This document shows, in pieces, positions 63,729-64,000 of a DNA stretch of 64,000 bases. The stretch comes from Prorocentrum cordatum (Eukaryota > Sar > Dinophyceae > Prorocentrales > Prorocentraceae). Position 1 is the first letter of the stretch; each line of letters opens with the position of its first letter. A program made the translations under genes and the position numbers. The notes beneath the pieces are model-generated. The model did no database searches, had not been told where the DNA came from, and was given only the letters and a program-made list of their open reading frames with translations. The DNA is taken from NCBI GenBank assembly GCA_963575745.1, contig CAUYUJ010005780.1, positions 424,501 through 488,500 of the forward strand. The letters are read 5' to 3'.

Positions 63729-63776
63729 CTCGAGCCGAGACGGCTTGAGCCAGAGGCTTGAGCCAGAGGGCTACGG
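63729..63776 (-). other. Three tandem spliced-leader relics
   Basis: On the minus strand 63776-63757 reads CCGTAGCC, CTC, TGGCTCAAG: a DinoSL with one deletion and two substitutions. Directly after it 63756-63744 reads CCTCTGGCTCAAG and 63743-63729 reads CCGTCTCGGCTCGAG. The inner two lack the first six leader bases, as expected when a new leader is spliced onto the AG inside CCGTAG of the old one. Decay increases inward, in the order of age. Confidence 0.9.
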
Positions 63777-63860
63777 ACTGGTGGGGATTTTTTTTTTACA
63801 GCCGCAGGCGGAAGCGCCAGCGGCGGGAGGTCGCGAACGGGCCACGGTGGGGATACGCGA
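63777..63860 (-). other. Spacer copy 2 of a tandem-array-like unit
   Basis: Minus strand: GGCGCTTCCGCCTGC, then TGTAAAAAAAAAATCCCCACC, then AGT and the SL relic. It matches spacer copy 1 at 56646-56870 apart from the microsatellite there. Confidence 0.55.
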
Positions 63861-63873
63861 AGCGTTTAGAATT

Positions 63874-64000
63874 TTGACTTCTTGTAGTTCGTCAGCGTTT
63901 TCCCGACGCGACTTGTAGTTCGGCATGTGGGGATGCTCGGCTGTTTTGGGCGCTTCAAGAACGCTGAAGAACTACAAGAAGCGCCCAAAACAGCCGAGCA
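63874..64000. repeat. Nested inverted repeats at the window end
   Basis: 63934-63956 (TGCTCGGCTGTTTTGGGCGC plus TTC) is the exact reverse complement of 63978-64000, with a 21-base loop. CTTCTTGTAGTTCGTCAGCG near 63876 also pairs with 63961-63981. The window edge hides any continuation. Confidence 0.9.

Noticed and set aside
1-64000. tRNA, 5S, SL RNA and rRNA genes
   Set aside because: GTTCGA-type words were inspected by eye but none had a convincing acceptor and anticodon arm, and no SL RNA gene (leader followed by a GT donor) was seen. A covariance-model scan would settle this.

Overview
The window looks like nuclear DNA of a dinoflagellate. The decisive evidence is genomic relics of the dinoflagellate spliced leader (DinoSL): a 20/21 match on the minus strand at 23162-23182 followed by a second decayed copy, three tandem copies on the minus strand at 63729-63776, and a 17/21 match on the plus strand at 34758-34778. 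The rest agrees: GC-rich DNA, very low gene density, short exon-like islands, many private satellites and hairpin repeats, and copia-like and LINE-like retroelements of the type seen in dinoflagellate genomes. The species cannot be named from sequence alone.

Layout. 1-498 is the 3' end of a plus-strand LINE reverse-transcriptase ORF with two internal stops. 0.6-7.3 kb is a decayed minus-strand Ty1/copia-type element (unassigned N-terminal blocks, integrase C-terminus, reverse transcriptase, RNase H), broken by frameshifts, stops and a foreign-looking GC-rich block. 8-9 kb and 12.3-19.1 kb are mostly satellites and microsatellites, including a 1.5-kb tandem duplication. 10.28-10.52 kb and about 25.0-25.1 kb hold short minus-strand exon-like pieces of a protein kinase. 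19.4-23.18 kb is a near-complete minus-strand LINE with spliced-leader relics at its 5' end. 26-34 kb is mostly anonymous with tandem repeats. 34.76-37.13 kb is the best plus-strand cellular gene: an SL relic, two or three exon blocks and a glycosyltransferase-like domain. 37-56 kb is repeat-rich: an AGCAT-tailed repeat, a six-copy hairpin family, satellite arrays and GATCTCACT satellites. 56.7-63.8 kb is a minus-strand unit with tandem SL relics, a 1142-codon low-complexity ORF and many internal duplications. It lies between two similar spacers, as expected for one repeat of a tandem gene array.

How it fits together. No operon or pathway is visible. The recurring theme is mRNA recycling: transcripts were trans-spliced, reverse-transcribed and reinserted, leaving SL relics in front of a LINE and of at least one host-like ORF. 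Frames were read by eye. Exon boundaries are approximate, many ORFs are broken, and some breaks sit in homopolymers and may be assembly errors. No rRNA, tRNA, CRISPR array or organelle gene was recognised.
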